From positions 50,444 to 114,443 of the forward strand of contig JBDUXZ010000033.1 of the NCBI GenBank assembly GCA_039944855.1: a DNA stretch of 64,000 nucleotides, given 5' to 3'. The notes under the pieces were generated by a model. That model was not told the origin of the DNA, did not search any database, and was given only the letters and a program-made list of their open reading frames with translations. Position numbers and translations under genes: made by a program. Positions 33,903 to 43,199 of this stretch are shown here, piece by piece. Numbering within the stretch: the stretch's first letter is position 1; every line of letters begins with the position of its first letter. Origin of the DNA: Rhodothermales bacterium. GTDB taxonomy: Bacteria; Bacteroidota; Rhodothermia; Rhodothermales; JANQRZ01.

Positions 33903-35201
33903 TCACGCGTAACGCACCCACCGCGCCAAATCTCGGAACGTCGCTTTCTTGCCGTACATCAGAATCCCGACGCGGTAGATCCGGCTCGCCACCCAGATCG
34001 TCCCGACGAAGGCGAGCGCGAGGAGCACGAGCGCGAGGCCCATCTGCCAGAACGGAACGTCGGTCGCTGCCGCGCGGACGACCATCAGGATCGGCGAGAA
34101 GAACGGGACGAGCGAGAGCGCGACCGACATCGGCGCGTCCGGGTTGTCGGCGATGAAGGGGAGGAAGATGGCGGGCAGGATCACCGGGATCATGATCGGA
34201 AGCTGGAGGCTCTGCGCGTCGCTCTCCTGCTCCACGGCCGAGCCGACGGCGGCGAACAGGCTGCCGTAGAGCAGATAACCGCCGAGGAAGAAGAGGAGGA
34301 AGTAGACGATGAGGTCGAACGGCACGTTCGAGAGCGACAGCAGCGCCGGGTCGAACGGGAGGCCCTCGGCCTGCGCGACGGCGTCGGCCCCGGCGAGGGC
34401 CGCGGGGTCGACGAAGCCGGCGAGCACGGTGCCGAGCGCGACGACACCGGCGAGCGCGAGCACGACCCACAGCGCGAACTGCGTCAGCCCGACGGCCCCG
34501 ATCCCGAGCACCTTCCCCATCATGAGTTGGAACGGCCGCGCCGACGAGGCCACGACCTCGATGATCCGGTTCGTCTTCTCCTCGATCACGCCGCGCATCA
34601 CCATCGCGCCGTAGACGAACATCGCGATGTAGATGATGAAGCCCATCGCGTAGCCGAGCCCGGCGTAGAGCCAGCCCGCGTCCGTCGCGTCGCCCTCGTC
34701 GGTGATCGCCACCATCCGCACGCCGACGCGCTCCTCGACGGCATCGAGCACGAGCTGGGGCGCGCCGGCGGCCTCCAGCCGCGCCCGCCGCACCACGTCG
34801 CCGACGGCGTCTTCGAGCCGGAACTGCGCCGAGAAGCCTCCGCTGCCTTCGGAGTAATACGTCGCCTCGCCCTCGCCTTCGAGCAGGCCGTCGGGCAGGA
34901 CGAAGTAGCCGTCGAGTTCGCCGCGTTGGACGCGGGCGCGGAGGCTGTCCTCCGGCACGTCGGCCACGGATACGGCGTAACCGTCTGACAGCCGCTCGCC
35001 GAGCGCCGGGCCGAGCCGCTCCGTCCGGTCGAGGATGGCGACCGACTTCGTCCCGCCGTCCTGCGTCAGCACGCCGACCGTGACGGAGACGGCGACGAGC
35101 AGCAACAGCATCACCGGCGCGAGCACCGTCGCGACGACGAAGCTCTTCGACTTAACCCGCCGGAGGTACTCACTCCGGGCGATGATGGCGATTTTATTCA
35201 T
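33903..35201 (-). CDS. ABC transporter permease, NatB-like (ABC-2 type)
   Basis: A 432-residue permease. One N-terminal helix (VVATVLAPVMLLLLVAVSVTVGVL) follows the basic MNKIAIIARSEYLRRVKSKSF. A large external domain (about 45-200) is followed by five or six helices, including GYAMGFIIYIAMFVYGAMVMRGVIEEKTNRIIEVVASSARPFQLMMGKVLG, a NatB/ABC-2 signature. It forms an exporter with the ATPase gene, whose stop overlaps its start by 4 bp. The substrate is unknown, with Na+ or peptide export the usual guesses. Confidence 0.88.
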   Translation of the reverse strand: MNKIAIIARSEYLRRVKSKSFVVATVLAPVMLLLLVAVSVTVGVLTQDGGTKSVAILDRTERLGPALGERLSDGYAVSVADVPEDSLRARVQRGELDGYFVLPDGLLEGEGEATYYSEGSGGFSAQFRLEDAVGDVVRRARLEAAGAPQLVLDAVEERVGVRMVAITDEGDATDAGWLYAGLGYAMGFIIYIAMFVYGAMVMRGVIEEKTNRIIEVVASSARPFQLMMGKVLGIGAVGLTQFALWVVLALAGVVALGTVLAGFVDPAALAGADAVAQAEGLPFDPALLSLSNVPFDLIVYFLLFFLGGYLLYGSLFAAVGSAVEQESDAQSLQLPIMIPVILPAIFLPFIADNPDAPMSVALSLVPFFSPILMVVRAAATDVPFWQMGLALVLLALAFVGTIWVASRIYRVGILMYGKKATFRDLARWVRYA

Positions 35202-36154
35202 GGGCGGTCGAGGGGTTCGGGAGCGGATTCCGCGATGGTGGCGGGGGTCTGCCCGTTGACGACCATCACGAAGATCTCGGAGAGCGGCGGCTCGTTGAGC
35301 TCGAAGCGGTAGACCTCGTCCACGCCCGGCAGCGCGGCGGCGAGGACGCGGCGGGCCGTCGTGGTGCCGCGCAGGCGGAACTCGGCGTGACCGCTGGAGC
35401 GCGAGCGGAGCCGGATCGCGCCCTCGACCTCGAGCTGGTCGAGGAAGCCGTCGTCGCCGCTGAACTCCATCGTGACGGTGTTCTTGCCGAAGGAGCGCTT
35501 GACGTCGCGGAGCGCGCCGTGGAGCACCTCCCGACCGTTCGCGATGAGGAAGATGTCGTCGCAGAGCTGCTCGACCTGCTCCATCCGGTGGCTGGCGAAG
35601 AGGATCGTCCGGCCCTCGGCGCGGAGTTCGAGGATGATGTCTTTGAGGAGCGCCGCGTTGATCGGGTCGAGGCCGGAGAACGGCTCGTCGAAGATGAGGA
35701 GTTGGGGCTCGTGGAGGATCGTGGCGATGAACTGCACCTTCTGCTGCATCCCCTTCGAGAGCTCCTCGACGCGCTTGCCGTACCAACTTGTGGCGTCGAA
35801 GCGGTCGAGCCAGCGGCGGACAGCCGCCGAGGCCTCGGCCGTCGAGAGCCCCTTGAGCTGGCCGAGGTAACCGAGCTGCTCGCCGACTTTCATCTTCCGG
35901 TAGAGCCCGCGTTCCTCGGGGAGGTAGCCCATCACACGCTGCGTCTCCGGTCCCACCGGCTCGCCGCCGAACGTGACGCGGCCCTCGTCCGGCGTCGTGA
36001 TGTACGCGATCATCCGGATCGTCGACGTCTTCCCCGCGCCGTTGGGGCCGAGCACACCGAAGATGCGGCCGGGCTGCACTTCGAACGACACGCCGTCCAC
36101 GGCGAGGTGCGCGCCGTAGCGCTTGGTGACGTGGTCGACGACGAGCGAGGACAT
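35198..36154 (-). CDS. ABC transporter ATP-binding protein, NatA-like
   Basis: A 318-residue ATPase with Walker A GPNGAGKTST, Q-loop before RVMGYLPEERGLYRKM, signature LSKGMQQKVQF, Walker B LLIFDEPFSGLDP, H-loop FASHRMEQVEQLC, and a C-terminal DUF4162-like extension (about 215-300). The YLPEERGLY segment is typical of NatA-type exporters. It is translated before the permease with an ATGA overlap. The start at 36154 fits the family (SSLVVDHVTKRYG). Confidence 0.92.
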   Translation of the reverse strand: MSSLVVDHVTKRYGAHLAVDGVSFEVQPGRIFGVLGPNGAGKTSTIRMIAYITTPDEGRVTFGGEPVGPETQRVMGYLPEERGLYRKMKVGEQLGYLGQLKGLSTAEASAAVRRWLDRFDATSWYGKRVEELSKGMQQKVQFIATILHEPQLLIFDEPFSGLDPINAALLKDIILELRAEGRTILFASHRMEQVEQLCDDIFLIANGREVLHGALRDVKRSFGKNTVTMEFSGDDGFLDQLEVEGAIRLRSRSSGHAEFRLRGTTTARRVLAAALPGVDEVYRFELNEPPLSEIFVMVVNGQTPATIAESAPEPLDRP

Positions 36155-36225
36155 GGCGAGGGGCAGGAAGACGGGGCGCGAATCGGTACCCTATTCGCGT
36201 GGGGATCCCCGCAAGTTACACGCTC

Positions 36226-36323
36226 TACCCCCTGTCCAGTTAGCGGTCGCTCCGCTCCCGGCGGCACCGGACTGTCCCCCTCAACGAGGGGAAACAGCCC
36301 CGACTCGTCGGGGCGGGGGGTCA
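36226..36323. repeat. Intergenic inverted-end element, copy C (diverged)
   Basis: It has TACCCCCTGTC at the left, GCGGTCGCTCCG, a CTGTCCCCCT...AGGGGAAACAG hairpin and GGCGGGGGGTCA at the right, the last bases being the stop codon of the 95-aa gene. It matches copies A and B in order of parts but is shorter. Confidence 0.55.
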
Positions 36324-36608
36324 GAGCAGCGCTACCCGGTCGGCCGGGATCGGGAGGAGGTACTGCGGCTCCATCGCCTCCTCGTGCACGCCGAACAGGC
36401 CCGTGCCCCGGAAGTCCACGACGACGTACTTCTCCGAGATCTGCACGACCTCGCCGATGCCGTAATACGTCGGCATCGGCCCGTAATACACGAGGTCGCC
36501 CACGGCGACTTCGCCCGTGCGGGCGCGGCGGAAGTACGGCAGCACCGTCGGGAGGAGCTCCAGCCGGTAGGCGGGGCGGTCTTTTCTATAGTAGGCAGCA
36601 GGTTCCAT
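36321..36608 (-). CDS. Hypothetical protein, SH3/KOW-like (95 aa)
   Basis: A 95-residue soluble protein. After a basic, Tyr-rich N-terminus (AAYYRKDRPAYRLELLPTVLPYFRR), the core GEVAVGDLVYYGPMPTYYGIGEVVQISEKYVVVDFRGTGLFGVHEEAM reads as a small beta-barrel of the SH3/KOW type. The ATG at 36608 removes an Arg-rich leader. The gene stands alone between a repeat element and a divergent promoter region. The function is unknown. Confidence 0.65.
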   Translation of the reverse strand: MEPAAYYRKDRPAYRLELLPTVLPYFRRARTGEVAVGDLVYYGPMPTYYGIGEVVQISEKYVVVDFRGTGLFGVHEEAMEPQYLLPIPADRVALL

Positions 36609-36699
36609 AAGGCGGCGCGCACTACGCCGCGGCGGGCGGCGGGTTCGCAAGCTACGGCCCGTCGGGGCTTTTCTCCGAACCATTCGCGGTGCGCCCCGG

Positions 36700-36708
36700 T
36701 ATATTCGG
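36700..36708 (+). promoter_or_regulatory. TATATTCGG promoter element
   Basis: Identical to the element before the FecA-like receptor (complement of 14824-14832). It lies 72 bp ahead of the DUF4290-like gene. Confidence 0.45.
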
Positions 36709-36779
36709 ACACCCTGCGGGACCATTCCTCTCTTTCGTCGCACCTCACGCCGGACTCACCGCGCGCTCGCGTGGCCCCC

Positions 36780-37055
36780 ATGCATTACGAAGATAAAATC
36801 ATCGATCGGCAGATCGGGCGCAACGCCCAGCTCTTCGCCCAGTCCATCGCGGAGTTGGACACGCCGGAGCGGCGCTACCCCTACCTCCGCATCCTCATCT
36901 CCGTCATCGAACAGGCCCACCCCGAGTGGGGGCAGGCGCCGGAGAAGGACGTGCAGATCGGGACCCTCGTCCACGACCTCAGCGGCGGCATCATCGCCGT
37001 CGACGAGACGGCCGAGGTCGTCCGCGCCCGCGACGAGGAGCGTGGCTATCGGTGA
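36780..37055 (+). CDS. DUF4290-like protein (91 aa)
   Basis: A 91-residue protein that resembles the start of the Bacteroidota family DUF4290: YEDKIIDRQIGRNAQLFAQSIAELDTPERRYPYLRILISVIEQAHPEW. It is shorter than the family usually is, and the second half (VQIGTLVHDLSGGIIAVDETAEVV) is less clear, so the assignment is tentative. It is soluble with no signal peptide. A TATATTCGG element precedes it, and a GACGAGT repeat begins at its stop codon. Confidence 0.6.
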   Translation: MHYEDKIIDRQIGRNAQLFAQSIAELDTPERRYPYLRILISVIEQAHPEWGQAPEKDVQIGTLVHDLSGGIIAVDETAEVVRARDEERGYR

Positions 37056-37133
37056 GTGACGAAGTACGAACGACGAGTGATGAATGGGTGGCTTTCCGAA
37101 ACTCGTCGTTCGTCACCCGTCGTTCGACACTCG
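37056..37133. repeat. GACGAGT/ACTCGTC inverted spacer, copy 1
   Basis: A GTGACGA...CGACGAGTGATGAATGGGT arm and an ACTCGTCGTTCGTCACCC arm form an imperfect hairpin about 78 bp long. It fills the gap between two convergent genes and reaches into the last codons of ruvC (RVSNDG). Confidence 0.65.
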
Positions 37134-37655
37134 ACCTGGGTTCGCGGCGACGAAGCTCTTCCAGTCCTTGAACTTCCCCGACGGCCCCGCCTCGACGCGG
37201 TGGGCGTGGCAGAACGCGACGGCGAGGGCGTCGGACGCGTCGAGTCCGCGGTCCTCGGTCAGCCCGAGTTGGGAGCGGAGCATGAACCACACCTGCTCCT
37301 TCGCCGCGTTCCCGTTGCCGACGACGGCCTTTTTGATCTCGCGCGGGGCGTACTGCGTGACGGGGATCTCGCGGTCGAGCGCCGCCTTCATCACGAAGCC
37401 CTGCACCTGCCCGAGCTTGAGCATGGCCTGCGCGTTCTTCCCCATGAACGGCATCTCGATGGCGAGCTCGTCCGGCTTGTGCTGCTCGATGAGCTTGTCC
37501 ACGGCCTCGCCGATGCGCTGGAGCCGGACCATCAGGTCGAGCTTCGCCGACGGGTCGACCGTGCCGTAGTCCACGACCGTCTCGCGCCGGCCCACGACTT
37601 CGAGCACGCCGTAGCCGGTGTGCCGTGTGCCGGGGTCGATGCCGAGGATGATCAT
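37113..37655 (-). CDS. ruvC: Crossover junction endodeoxyribonuclease RuvC
   Basis: A 180-residue Holliday-junction resolvase. It opens IILGIDPGTRHTGYGVLEV (first catalytic Asp), has ELAIEMPFMGKNAQAMLKLGQVQG (Glu), and closes DASDALAVAFCHAHR (last two acidic residues). It cuts recombination junctions moved by RuvAB. It precedes no ruvA or ruvB here but follows yebC, a common pairing. Its final codons derive from the spacer repeat at 37056-37133. Confidence 0.95.
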   Translation of the reverse strand: MIILGIDPGTRHTGYGVLEVVGRRETVVDYGTVDPSAKLDLMVRLQRIGEAVDKLIEQHKPDELAIEMPFMGKNAQAMLKLGQVQGFVMKAALDREIPVTQYAPREIKKAVVGNGNAAKEQVWFMLRSQLGLTEDRGLDASDALAVAFCHAHRVEAGPSGKFKDWKSFVAANPGRVSNDG

Positions 37656-37680
37656 AGCGCGAGGCTTGGGGAGAGGCGGC

Positions 37681-38430
37681 TCATCCTTCGAGGAGCGCGA
37701 GCGTCCCCTCGTTCATTTCGAGGCTGGTGTAGACGTCCTGCACGTCCTGCAGCTCTTCAAGCGCTTCGACGAGGCGGAGGACTTTGGCGGCTTCGTCCGG
37801 GCCGAGGCTCGTCGTCAGCGTCGGGATGCGGACGAGTTGGGCCTCCTTCGGCTCGATCCCCGCCTCTTCGAGCGCGTCCTGCACGGCGGCGAACTCCTCC
37901 ATCGGCGTCGTGACGACGAACACGCCGTCCTCGCGCTTGAGGTCTTCGGCGCCGGCCTCGGCCACGAGCAGGAACAGCTCGTCCTCGTCCTGCCCGGCGG
38001 CGTCGATCTCGAAGTGGCCTTTCCGGTCGAAGAGGTACGCAACGGAGCCGCTCGTGCCGAAGCTGCCGCCGTACTTCGTGAACGCGTGGCGGACGTCGGC
38101 GACGGTGCGGTTCGTGTTGTCGGTGAGGCACTCGATGAAGAGGGCGATGCCGCCGGGGGCGTAGCCCTCGTACGTCATCTCCTCGTAGTCCGCGCCCGCG
38201 ATCTCGCCCGTGCCGCGCTTGATGGCGCGCTCGATGTTGTCCTTCGGCATGTTCTCCGCCTTCGCCTTGTCGACGGCGAGGGCGAGGCGGGGGTTCATGT
38301 CGATGTCACCGCCGCCTTCGCGCGCGGCGATCATCATGTCACGCGTGATGCGCGCCCAGAGCTTGGAGCGCCGCGCGTCGGCGACGCCCTTCTTCCGCTT
38401 GATCTTCGACCACTTATTATGTCCTGCCAT
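37681..38430 (-). CDS. yebC: YebC/PmpR family protein
   Basis: A 249-residue protein of the YebC/TACO1 family. It begins AGHNKWSKIKRKKGVADARRSKLWARITRDMMIAAREGG, has the DNIERAIKRGTGE and YEGYAPGGIALFIECLTDN motifs, and ends in the usual acidic segment. The family was described as transcription regulators and more recently as helping ribosomes pass difficult (for example proline) stretches. It lies 25 bp upstream of ruvC. Confidence 0.95.
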   Translation of the reverse strand: MAGHNKWSKIKRKKGVADARRSKLWARITRDMMIAAREGGGDIDMNPRLALAVDKAKAENMPKDNIERAIKRGTGEIAGADYEEMTYEGYAPGGIALFIECLTDNTNRTVADVRHAFTKYGGSFGTSGSVAYLFDRKGHFEIDAAGQDEDELFLLVAEAGAEDLKREDGVFVVTTPMEEFAAVQDALEEAGIEPKEAQLVRIPTLTTSLGPDEAAKVLRLVEALEELQDVQDVYTSLEMNEGTLALLEG

Positions 38431-38456
38431 AGCTGTGCATTCGTCGGGTGGAGACA

Positions 38457-38465
38457 GTAAATATA
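38457..38465 (-). promoter_or_regulatory. TATATTTAC promoter element of yebC-ruvC
   Basis: The minus strand reads TATATTTAC, 27 bp before the yebC ATG, matching the TATATT elements seen before other minus-strand genes. Confidence 0.4.
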
Positions 38466-38499
38466 CACGTAGGGCCAGCGCTCCGAGCCGGGCTGCGGC

Positions 38500-39663
38500 T
38501 CAGTGGACGGCCCCGCGCGCGTCCACGGTCCACGTATCTACGACCTCTTCGCCGTCGATTACGAAAAATTGGTCCTGCGTGTTGACGACGACGCAGGCGT
38601 GATTGGGCACGACGCGAACGCGGTCGCCGACGTCGAGCGTGGCGGCGCCGGGGACGCGGACCCAGCCGTGCTCCTCGGAGAGCGAGAAGAGGTCGGCGTG
38701 GGGCAGCGAGATCATCCGCTCGGGGTTGTAGAGGAGCAGGCCGTAGCCCTTCGTCCCGTAGCCGGTGTCGGAAGTGAACACCTTTTTCCCCGCGTCGAGG
38801 AAGAGGCGGGAGCCGCCCTGCTCGTCGGGCTGTTTCGAGACAACGGTGGCGTAGACCGTGAGGGCGCAGTCGTCGAGCGTCGCCGCGCCGAGGGCGACCT
38901 GCTCAGCGTCGTGGAAGACGTAGTTGCCGGGGCGGATCTCGGTGATGCGGAACGGCCTGCGCTCGGCGTTCTCGAACACGCTCGCCGTCGGCGTCGAGCC
39001 GACCGATAGCTCGGCGTCGGCCGCGAGCGCGCCGGCGTCGTGGAGCGTGACGGCGAGGGCGAGGAGGCGGTCGCGCTCCTCCTCCATCGTGCGGACGAGC
39101 GCCTCCGCCGCCGTCTCCCCCGGCTCGGGACCGAAATAGCTCTGCCCGCCGTGCGTGAGCAGGCCAGCGAGCCGCAGCCCCGGCAACGCCTCGACGGCGC
39201 GGGCGAGGGCCTCGGCGTGCGGGCTGTCCCACACGATCCCGCACCGCCCGTGCCCCGTGTCGACCTCGATCAGCACGTCGGCCACGGCGTCGCGCTCGGC
39301 ATAAAACGCCGACGCGGCCTCCGCCCCCGCGACGGTGTCGACGCAGAACGAGACGTGCGCGCCGCGCTCCATCAGGGCATGCAACCGCTCGTGCTTGTCA
39401 TCACCGACGACGCAGTATGCGAGGCGGATGTCGCTGAAGCCGGCCTCGGCGAAGACCTCGGCCTCCTCCGGCTTCGCGACCGTAACGCCATGCGCGCCGA
39501 GCGAGACCTGCCACTCGGCGAGGGCCGTCGACTTGTGGGTTTTGAGGTGGGGCCGGAGCGCAACGCCGTGGCGCTCGGCCGTCTCCTGCATGCGGTGGAG
39601 GTTGGCGTCGAGCCGCCGCCGCTCCACGAGCAGGCAGGGCGTGTCGAGGTCGGTGATAATCAT
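38500..39663 (-). CDS. D-threonine aldolase / D-serine dehydratase-like PLP enzyme
   Basis: A 387-residue fold-type III PLP enzyme with an N-terminal alanine-racemase barrel: TDLDTPCLLVERRRLDANLHRMQ, PLP lysine in LRPHLKTHKS, IEVDTGHGRCGI, GLLTHGGQSYF. The C-terminal domain carries the HxC metal site in VRVVPNHACVVVNTQDQF. This combination occurs in D-threonine aldolases and DSD1-type D-serine dehydratases. The two cannot be separated by eye. The start at 39663 fits the family. Confidence 0.88.
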   Translation of the reverse strand: MIITDLDTPCLLVERRRLDANLHRMQETAERHGVALRPHLKTHKSTALAEWQVSLGAHGVTVAKPEEAEVFAEAGFSDIRLAYCVVGDDKHERLHALMERGAHVSFCVDTVAGAEAASAFYAERDAVADVLIEVDTGHGRCGIVWDSPHAEALARAVEALPGLRLAGLLTHGGQSYFGPEPGETAAEALVRTMEEERDRLLALAVTLHDAGALAADAELSVGSTPTASVFENAERRPFRITEIRPGNYVFHDAEQVALGAATLDDCALTVYATVVSKQPDEQGGSRLFLDAGKKVFTSDTGYGTKGYGLLLYNPERMISLPHADLFSLSEEHGWVRVPGAATLDVGDRVRVVPNHACVVVNTQDQFFVIDGEEVVDTWTVDARGAVH

Positions 39664-39953
39664 GATGCGGAGCGGGGCGAGAGGGAGTCGGGAAGCTACG
39701 TCGGGAGCGCGAAACGTACGGATCCGCCGCCCGGTTGCAGCCGCATCGAACGCCTCCGCCACGCAGCCTGGGGGTTTTCCCGTTTCGGATAGTCGTCGAA
39801 ACAAAGATGTGCCGCTGCTCTTTTACCCTCTCCCCTCTCCTTTCCCAGCTCGCCGCACCGAAGCACCCGCGCTCGTCCCGCCCCAAAACATCGGCGGCGG
39901 CACCGATGCGAAGCACGCCGCGGCGCGTCCCCTCTCTCCTCACACAGACCCGA

Positions 39954-41105
39954 ATGACCATGCGTATCACGACCCGACTCCTCGCTGCCGCCCTCGTCGC
40001 GGCGCTTACCGTGGCGCCAGCCGCGGCGCAATCGTTCAGCGGGCCGCAGGTGGAGTCCGTCATGACGGCGTCCGGTCCGATCGGCGTCCAGGATCTCGCC
40101 GGCGGGCTCAACCATCCGTGGGGGATGGCGTTCCTCCCCGACGGCCGCCTCCTCGTCACCGAGCGCAACAGCGGCGAACTCCACGTCCTCAGCCCCGACG
40201 GCACGCTCTCCGACCCCGTCGAAGGCACGCCCGGCGTCTTCGCGCAGGGGCAGGGCGGGCTCCTCGACGTCGCGCTCGACCCCGACTTCGGGACGAACGG
40301 CTTCATTTACCTCTCGTACGCCGAGCCGGGGCCAGAGGGCAGCGCCGCCGCCGCGCTCGGCCGCGGGCGCTGGACCGGCGACCGGATCGAGGGCTTCGAG
40401 CGGATCTTCCTGCAAACGCCGTGGATCACCGGCCCGAACCACTTCGGCAACCGGATCGTCTTCGACGGCGAGGGGCACCTCTTCCTCACGCTCGGCGAGC
40501 GGTTCCAGTTCGACCCCGCGCAGGATCTCTCGAATCACCTCGGCAAAGTCATCCGCATCAACCACGACGGCTCGATCCCAGACGACAACCCCTTCGTCGG
40601 CCGCGATGACGCCGAGCCCGAGATCTGGTCTTACGGCCACCGCAACGTCCAAGCCGCCGCGCTCCACCCCGAGACCGGGCAGCTCTGGCTCGCCGAAATG
40701 GGCCCGCTCGGCGGCGACGAGCTGAACCAGCCCGAGGCCGGACGGAACTACGGCTGGCCCGTCGTGAGCTGGGGCATCAACTACGACGGCTCCGAGATCC
40801 CCGACCCGCCGACGCGCCCCGAGTTCGCCGACGCGGTGAAGCACTGGTCGCCCGTGATCTCGCCCTCCGGCATGGTCATCTACACCGGCGACGTGTTCCC
40901 GGCGTGGACGGGGAACGTGTTCATCGGCGGCCTCTCGGCGCACCAGCTCGTGCGGCTGGAGATGACGGACGGCGCCGTGACGGGCGAGGAGCGCATCCCC
41001 CTCGGCACGCGCATCCGTGACGTCGAGCAGGGGCCGGACGGCCACCTCTACGTCCTCACCGACGCCGACGACGGCCACGTGTGGCGGCTCGCCCCGATGA
41101 AATGA
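39954..41105 (+). CDS. PQQ-dependent sugar dehydrogenase family protein
   Basis: A 383-residue exported six-bladed propeller with a signal peptide (LLAAALVAALTVAPAAAQ), then LAGGLNHPWGMAFLPDGRLLVTERN, GGLLDVALDPDFGTNGFIYLSY, HFGNRIVFDGEGHLFLTLGER, EIWSYGHRNVQAAALHPETGQLWLAEMGPLGGDELN and GENYGWP-like GRNYGWPVVSWG. These are the marks of the soluble aldose (YliI/Asd) dehydrogenase family, which uses PQQ and calcium. An alternative ATG two codons later (39960) is equally possible. The stop overlaps the start of the TonB receptor (ATGATG) by 4 bp. Confidence 0.9.
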   Translation: MTMRITTRLLAAALVAALTVAPAAAQSFSGPQVESVMTASGPIGVQDLAGGLNHPWGMAFLPDGRLLVTERNSGELHVLSPDGTLSDPVEGTPGVFAQGQGGLLDVALDPDFGTNGFIYLSYAEPGPEGSAAAALGRGRWTGDRIEGFERIFLQTPWITGPNHFGNRIVFDGEGHLFLTLGERFQFDPAQDLSNHLGKVIRINHDGSIPDDNPFVGRDDAEPEIWSYGHRNVQAAALHPETGQLWLAEMGPLGGDELNQPEAGRNYGWPVVSWGINYDGSEIPDPPTRPEFADAVKHWSPVISPSGMVIYTGDVFPAWTGNVFIGGLSAHQLVRLEMTDGAVTGEERIPLGTRIRDVEQGPDGHLYVLTDADDGHVWRLAPMK

Positions 41106-43180
41106 TGCGACTCGCGTTCGCGCTCGGTCTCCTCGGTGCCCTCACCCTGTCGAGGCCGAGCGCCGCTCAACCGGTGCCAGACACGACCGTTGCGCTCGAC
41201 GGCGTGGAGGTGACGGCGACGCCCTTCGGGCTCGGAAGCGCACGCGCCCCGCTCGCCCTCGCTGTCCGCACCCGCGCGCCGGTCGATCTCGCGACGGACC
41301 CGGCGCTGTCGCTCGACGCGCTCGCGCGGGGCGTCCCCGGCCTGTGGGTCTCGAACCGTGAGAACTACGCCCTCGGCGAGCGCGTGATCGTGCGAGGGCT
41401 CGGCTGGCGCGCGGCGTTCGGCGTGCGCGGGACCCACGTCCTCCTCGACGGCGTGCCGCTCACGCTCCCCGACGGGCAGGCGATGCTCAATGTCGTCGAC
41501 GCTTCGGCCGTCCGCCGCGTCGAGGTCGTGCGAGGGCCGGCGTCGGTGTTCTGGGGGAGCGGGTCGGGCGGCGTCCTCGCGCTCTCGACGGCGGGCGACG
41601 ATGGGCCCCGTGCTCGCGCTCGCGCGCTCGGGGGCGGCTATGGGTTGGCGAAGGCCGACGCCTTCGTCCGGCCCGATATCGGGCGACATCGCCTCAGCGC
41701 GTGGGGGTCGTACCTGGCCGACGACGGCTTCCGCGATCACAGCGCGGCCCGGATCGCAAGGGCCGGCGTCTCGTCGCAGTTCGATCTCGGAGGCGGGCGC
41801 GCGGTCTCGGTCGTGGCGCTCGGCGCGCACATGCCCGAGGCGCTGTCGCCGGGCGGGCTCTCGGCCGAGGCCGCCGTCGAGGACCCGCAGCAGACGCGCG
41901 AGATTGCCATCACACAGAACGCGAGCAAAACGCTCACGCAGGGGCACCTCGCGCTCGGCTACGCGCAGCCCGTACATGCTCTCCCGAACGGCCGCTTCCG
42001 CGCCGATCTCTCGGGCGGCCTCCGCGACCTCGACAACCCCATCATCCCCCGTTACATCCGGCTCGACCGCCGCGCCGCCGGCCTCCGCCTCGCGCTCGAA
42101 GCGGGGCGCTCGGATTCGTGGAACGCAGGCATCGGAGCCGAAGGCGAGGTGCAGCGCGACGACCGGCTCGAAACCCCGAACGAGGACGGCCGCCCGGGCG
42201 CCGAGCGGCTCACCGATCAGGTCGAGACCGTCCGCTCGGGCGCGCTCTTCGCCCGGCTCTCCGTTCCGCTCGACCGACTCGGGCTCCCCGCGCTCACACT
42301 CACCGCCGCCGCCCGCCTCGACGCGCTGGAATACGACGCCGACGACCGGACGGGCCGCGGCGGCACCGGCTCCCGCACCGCGACCGCCCTCAGCCCCGCG
42401 CTCGGCCTCGGCTGGCAGTGGCAATCCGGCCGCGCCGCCGGACTCATCTACGCGAACGCCGCCGGTGCCCTCGACGCGCCGACGACGACCGAACTCGGCA
42501 ACCGGCCCGACGGCTCGGCCGGGTTCAATCCCGACCTCGAACCGGAACGGACGTGGGGCCTCGAAGCGGGCACGCGCGGCGCGGCAACCTTCGGCGCGGC
42601 GACGGTCGGGTTTGACCTCGCCCTCTTCGCCGCGTCCGTGGACCGGCTCCTCCTCCCCTTCGAGATCGACGACGTGACGTTCTACCGCAACGCCGGGCAG
42701 ACGCGCCACGCCGGAATCGAGACGGCACTCGACGGCAGCATGCCTCTCGCAGACGGGCGCCTCGCCTTCGCCGCGGCCTACACGTGGACGCGGGCCCGCT
42801 TCACCGAGGGCACCGACGCCGTGCCCGCCGACGCCGAGGTCCCCGGCTTCCCCGAGCACCTCGCGAGTTGGACGGCGACGTGGCAGCGCGAACGCGGGCT
42901 CCCCCTCATGTGGACCATTGAGGGCGAGGCCGCGAGCGGCTACTTCGCCGACGACGCGAACACGGCGAAGACGGACGCCTACGCCGTCGTTCACGTCCGC
43001 CTCGCGCTCGCCGACCTCGCACTCGGCCGGGACCTCGCGGCGTCGCCGTTCGTCGCGCTCCGCAACGCGCTCGACGCGCGCTACAGCGGGTCTGTCGTCG
43101 TCAACGCCTTCGGCGGGCGGTTCTTCGAGCCCGCCGCCGGGCGGCACCTCCTCGTCGGCCTCGCGCTCGATCTCCGGTGA
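41102..43180 (+). CDS. TonB-dependent receptor
   Basis: A 692-residue outer-membrane receptor with a signal peptide (LAFALGLLGALTLSRPSAAQ), a short Asp-rich stretch with VALDGVEVTATPFG (TonB-box region), a plug (LDALARGVPGLWVSNREN...RGLGWRAAFGVRGTHVLLDGVPLTLPDGQ, RRVEVVRGPASVFWGSGSGGVLALST) and a barrel ending LVGLALDLR. No regulatory N-domain is present. Translational coupling to the sugar dehydrogenase suggests the two act on related substrates, though the ligand is unknown. BtuB/CirA-like features are only general. Confidence 0.9.
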   Translation: MMRLAFALGLLGALTLSRPSAAQPVPDTTVALDGVEVTATPFGLGSARAPLALAVRTRAPVDLATDPALSLDALARGVPGLWVSNRENYALGERVIVRGLGWRAAFGVRGTHVLLDGVPLTLPDGQAMLNVVDASAVRRVEVVRGPASVFWGSGSGGVLALSTAGDDGPRARARALGGGYGLAKADAFVRPDIGRHRLSAWGSYLADDGFRDHSAARIARAGVSSQFDLGGGRAVSVVALGAHMPEALSPGGLSAEAAVEDPQQTREIAITQNASKTLTQGHLALGYAQPVHALPNGRFRADLSGGLRDLDNPIIPRYIRLDRRAAGLRLALEAGRSDSWNAGIGAEGEVQRDDRLETPNEDGRPGAERLTDQVETVRSGALFARLSVPLDRLGLPALTLTAAARLDALEYDADDRTGRGGTGSRTATALSPALGLGWQWQSGRAAGLIYANAAGALDAPTTTELGNRPDGSAGFNPDLEPERTWGLEAGTRGAATFGAATVGFDLALFAASVDRLLLPFEIDDVTFYRNAGQTRHAGIETALDGSMPLADGRLAFAAAYTWTRARFTEGTDAVPADAEVPGFPEHLASWTATWQRERGLPLMWTIEGEAASGYFADDANTAKTDAYAVVHVRLALADLALGRDLAASPFVALRNALDARYSGSVVVNAFGGRFFEPAAGRHLLVGLALDLR

Positions 43181-43199
43181 AAGGCACGTCGCTGCGCGC

